Assembly: GCA_023422555.1 (NCBI GenBank) | Contig: JAFAGQ010000151.1 | Location: 1 to 5,779 of the forward strand | Length of the DNA: 5,779 nt | Source of the DNA: Pseudomonadota bacterium | GTDB taxonomy: Bacteria; Pseudomonadota; Gammaproteobacteria; Burkholderiales; Burkholderiaceae_B | Direction: 5' to 3' | Part shown: piece by piece, positions 5,423 through 5,779 of the stretch | How the letters are laid out: each line of letters opens with the position of its first letter | Numbering within the stretch: the first letter of the stretch is position 1 | Made by a program: the position numbers and the translations under genes | The notes under the pieces: generated by a model | Told to the model about the DNA's origin: nothing | Database searches by the model: none | The model's input: the letters and a program-made list of their open reading frames with translations, nothing else

Positions 5423-5779
5423 AAGAGGCGCCACGCCCAAACGCACGGTCTTCGCCAGTCCCGATGAAGTGGAGCAGGCGTTCTACGAGGCAATGCGGCT
5501 GGGTGACGTCATGCGTCTCATGCATACCTGGGCAGACGATGAAGAAACCGTCTGCATTCATCCTGGCGGTGAACGCCTGACTGGCACCGCCGCCATCCAC
5601 GCATCGTGGCAGGAACTGCTCAATAGCGGCCCTGTTCATATCCACGCTCACCATCCTGTTGTCATTACCTATGGCATGACCGTGGTTCATATCCTCATCG
5701 AGGAAGGCCAGGCAAACACGCCTCGGGGCAATCGCGAACTGCTGTTCTACGCAACCAACGTTTATCACAAGGGCAGAAC
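5412..5779 (+). CDS. NTF2/SnoaL-like domain protein (3' end beyond window)
   Basis: An ATG at 5412 opens a frame that is still open at the window end, giving 122 residues and no stop. The sequence includes VEQAFYEAMRLGDVMRLMHTWADDEE (a helix with the acidic loop, about 20-45) and CIHPGGERLTGTAAIHASW (about 47-65). It then has strand-like repeats ending in ELLFYATNVYHKG. This order matches the cone-shaped NTF2-like fold (SnoaL/DUF4440 type), where the VCIHPGG and TNVYHKG segments are typical. Such proteins bind or act on small ligands; the substrate is unknown here. The gene overlaps the zinc-finger stop by 11 bp, in a different frame. An AGAAGG lies 3 nt upstream of the ATG, slightly close; an in-frame GTG at 5400 is a less likely start. 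The usual C-terminal strand is missing only because the window ends. Confidence 0.8.
   Translation, partial: MATERGATPKRTVFASPDEVEQAFYEAMRLGDVMRLMHTWADDEETVCIHPGGERLTGTAAIHASWQELLNSGPVHIHAHHPVVITYGMTVVHILIEEGQANTPRGNRELLFYATNVYHKGR

Noticed and set aside
5391..5768. 125-codon minus-strand ORF opposite the NTF2-like gene
   Set aside because: The plus frame gives a clear NTF2-like protein in an overlapping pair with the zinc-finger gene; the minus frame shows no motif.

Overview
The window looks like a chromosomal segment from a betaproteobacterium, most probably of the Alcaligenaceae (Bordetella/Advenella-like). That is an inference from the protein families, the moderately high GC and the compact gene packing; no marker gene in the window fixes the genus. 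All the protein-coding genes belong to known housekeeping or accessory families. There is no mobile element, tRNA, rRNA or CRISPR array. The less ordinary signal is in the non-coding stretches.

Layout, left to right. (1) Positions 1-176 hold the first ~23 codons of a leftward gene that runs off the window. Upstream of it is an AT-rich promoter region with several nested inverted repeats, which looks like an operator cluster. (2) Positions 177-1876 hold a leftward pair: an EI24/CysZ-like membrane protein, then a single-domain CinA-type (MoCF) molybdopterin-binding protein. (3) Divergent from this pair, with only 24 bp between start codons, is a small rightward thioredoxin-fold protein (1901-2287). 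(4) Convergent with it is a leftward RhlE-type DEAD-box RNA helicase (2341-3768), with a stem-loop in the short gap between the two. (5) Further right is the leftward azlC-azlD pair (4957 to 3876). The two overlap by 4 bp and encode an AzlCD-type branched-chain amino acid exporter. (6) A divergent control region (4958-5224) carries a 22-bp near-palindrome next to azlC, a strong rightward sigma70-like promoter, and a ~145-nt leader made of alternating complementary CCGGT/ACCGG blocks. (7) Last comes a rightward, translationally overlapping pair: a 65-aa zf-CHCC zinc-finger protein and an NTF2/SnoaL-like protein cut off by the window end.

How the genes work together: azlC and azlD encode the two subunits of one exporter. 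The EI24 and MoCF genes are probably co-transcribed but have no obvious shared pathway. The zinc-finger and NTF2-like genes are probably translationally coupled. From general knowledge of betaproteobacteria, azlCD and the zf-CHCC gene often flank a branched-chain aminotransferase (ilvE). Here no ilvE lies between them, and the gap is filled by the structured divergent region. No clearly new multi-gene system is visible; the strongest candidates for something undescribed are the leader RNA at about 5080-5224 and the repeat-rich regulatory region at 86-172.
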